Below, one piece after another: positions 52,342-52,362 of a stretch of DNA of 52,362 nucleotides. Position numbers and translations under genes: made by a program. The notes below the pieces were generated by a model that was not told the origin of the DNA, did no database searches, and saw only the letters and a program-made list of their open reading frames with translations. The stretch is taken from assembly GCA_016935615.1 (NCBI GenBank), contig JAFGQO010000117.1, forward strand, positions 1 to 52,362, written 5' to 3'. Each line of letters starts with the position of its first letter. Position 1 is the first letter of the stretch. This stretch comes from Bacteroidales bacterium. Lineage in GTDB: Bacteria > Bacteroidota > Bacteroidia > Bacteroidales > UBA10428.

Positions 52342-52362
52342 GCCACCTGAAATAAAAATTAG

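Larger units (their letters stand above)
51506..52362. other. Long gene-poor stretch with repeats at the window end
   Basis: No convincing gene. It carries repeat copy 2 (minus strand, 51696-51808), a GC-rich inverted repeat (51964-51988), repeat copy 3 (51991-52093) and a promoter-like box at 52334-52341 for a gene beyond the window. A 115-codon minus-strand frame (51519-51866) crosses repeat copy 2 and is not supported. Confidence 0.6.

Noticed and set aside
1-52362. tRNA, rRNA, CRISPR arrays, insertion sequences and phage genes
   Set aside because: No tRNA-like cloverleaf, rRNA stretch, regularly spaced repeat, transposase or phage protein was found by reading; a covariance-model scan was not possible here.

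Overview
The window comes from a member of the Bacteroidota. The signs are a SusC/SusD pair with a hybrid two-component regulator, type IX secretion (T9SS) tails on several secreted proteins, many lipoproteins, a KdsA typical of LPS-bearing cells, a DUF4421 protein, and promoters with the Bacteroidota -7 box TAnnTTTG. The DNA is visibly AT-rich. A Marinilabiliales/Prolixibacteraceae-like anaerobe is a guess; the sequence alone does not fix the genus.

Region 1 (1-16.0 kb, all minus strand) is a polysaccharide utilisation locus for pectin. Reading leftwards it holds a hybrid two-component regulator, a 34-residue membrane protein too short for routine gene calling, SusC, SusD, a GH105 unsaturated-uronyl hydrolase, a GH28 polygalacturonase, a T9SS-exported protein of unknown role, a CE8 pectin methylesterase and the start of a LacI-type regulator. 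Together they would demethylate homogalacturonan, cut it, import oligomers and hydrolyse the unsaturated ends. Hairpins lie after susD and before the methylesterase gene. The lacI promoter is bracketed by two near-identical inverted operator-like sites.

Region 2 (16.1-21.8 kb) holds an ICMT-like membrane protein, an unknown lipoprotein, a T9SS-exported SGNH esterase with a probable carbohydrate-binding region, a GH8 enzyme and a GYD-domain protein. Region 3 (21.8-28.8 kb) starts with a structured repeat, then a 59-residue protein with a short DnaE-type polymerase (a mutasome-like cassette), a TPR sensor kinase, a MORN-repeat protein and a PPC/DUF296 protein.

Region 4 (28.9-42.8 kb) is mostly ordinary: a multi-pass membrane protein coupled to a beta-propeller lipoprotein carrying a CxxCH motif, an outer-membrane protein, a RelA-type (p)ppGpp synthetase with a decayed hydrolase half, a thioesterase, a short-chain dehydrogenase, RarA, a T9SS-exported CotH-like protein, KdsA and DUF4421. 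Region 5 (43.1-51.5 kb) is a second carbohydrate locus: a six-hairpin glycosidase-like lipoprotein and a GH31 enzyme in one operon, a PAS-rich hybrid kinase, and a GH5 enzyme. The last 850 bases carry no convincing gene but hold two further copies of the hairpin repeat seen at 22.3 kb.

The least expected signals are that repeat family, in which loops are kept while stems change in compensating ways, the tiny membrane protein ahead of susC, and the paired operators at lacI.
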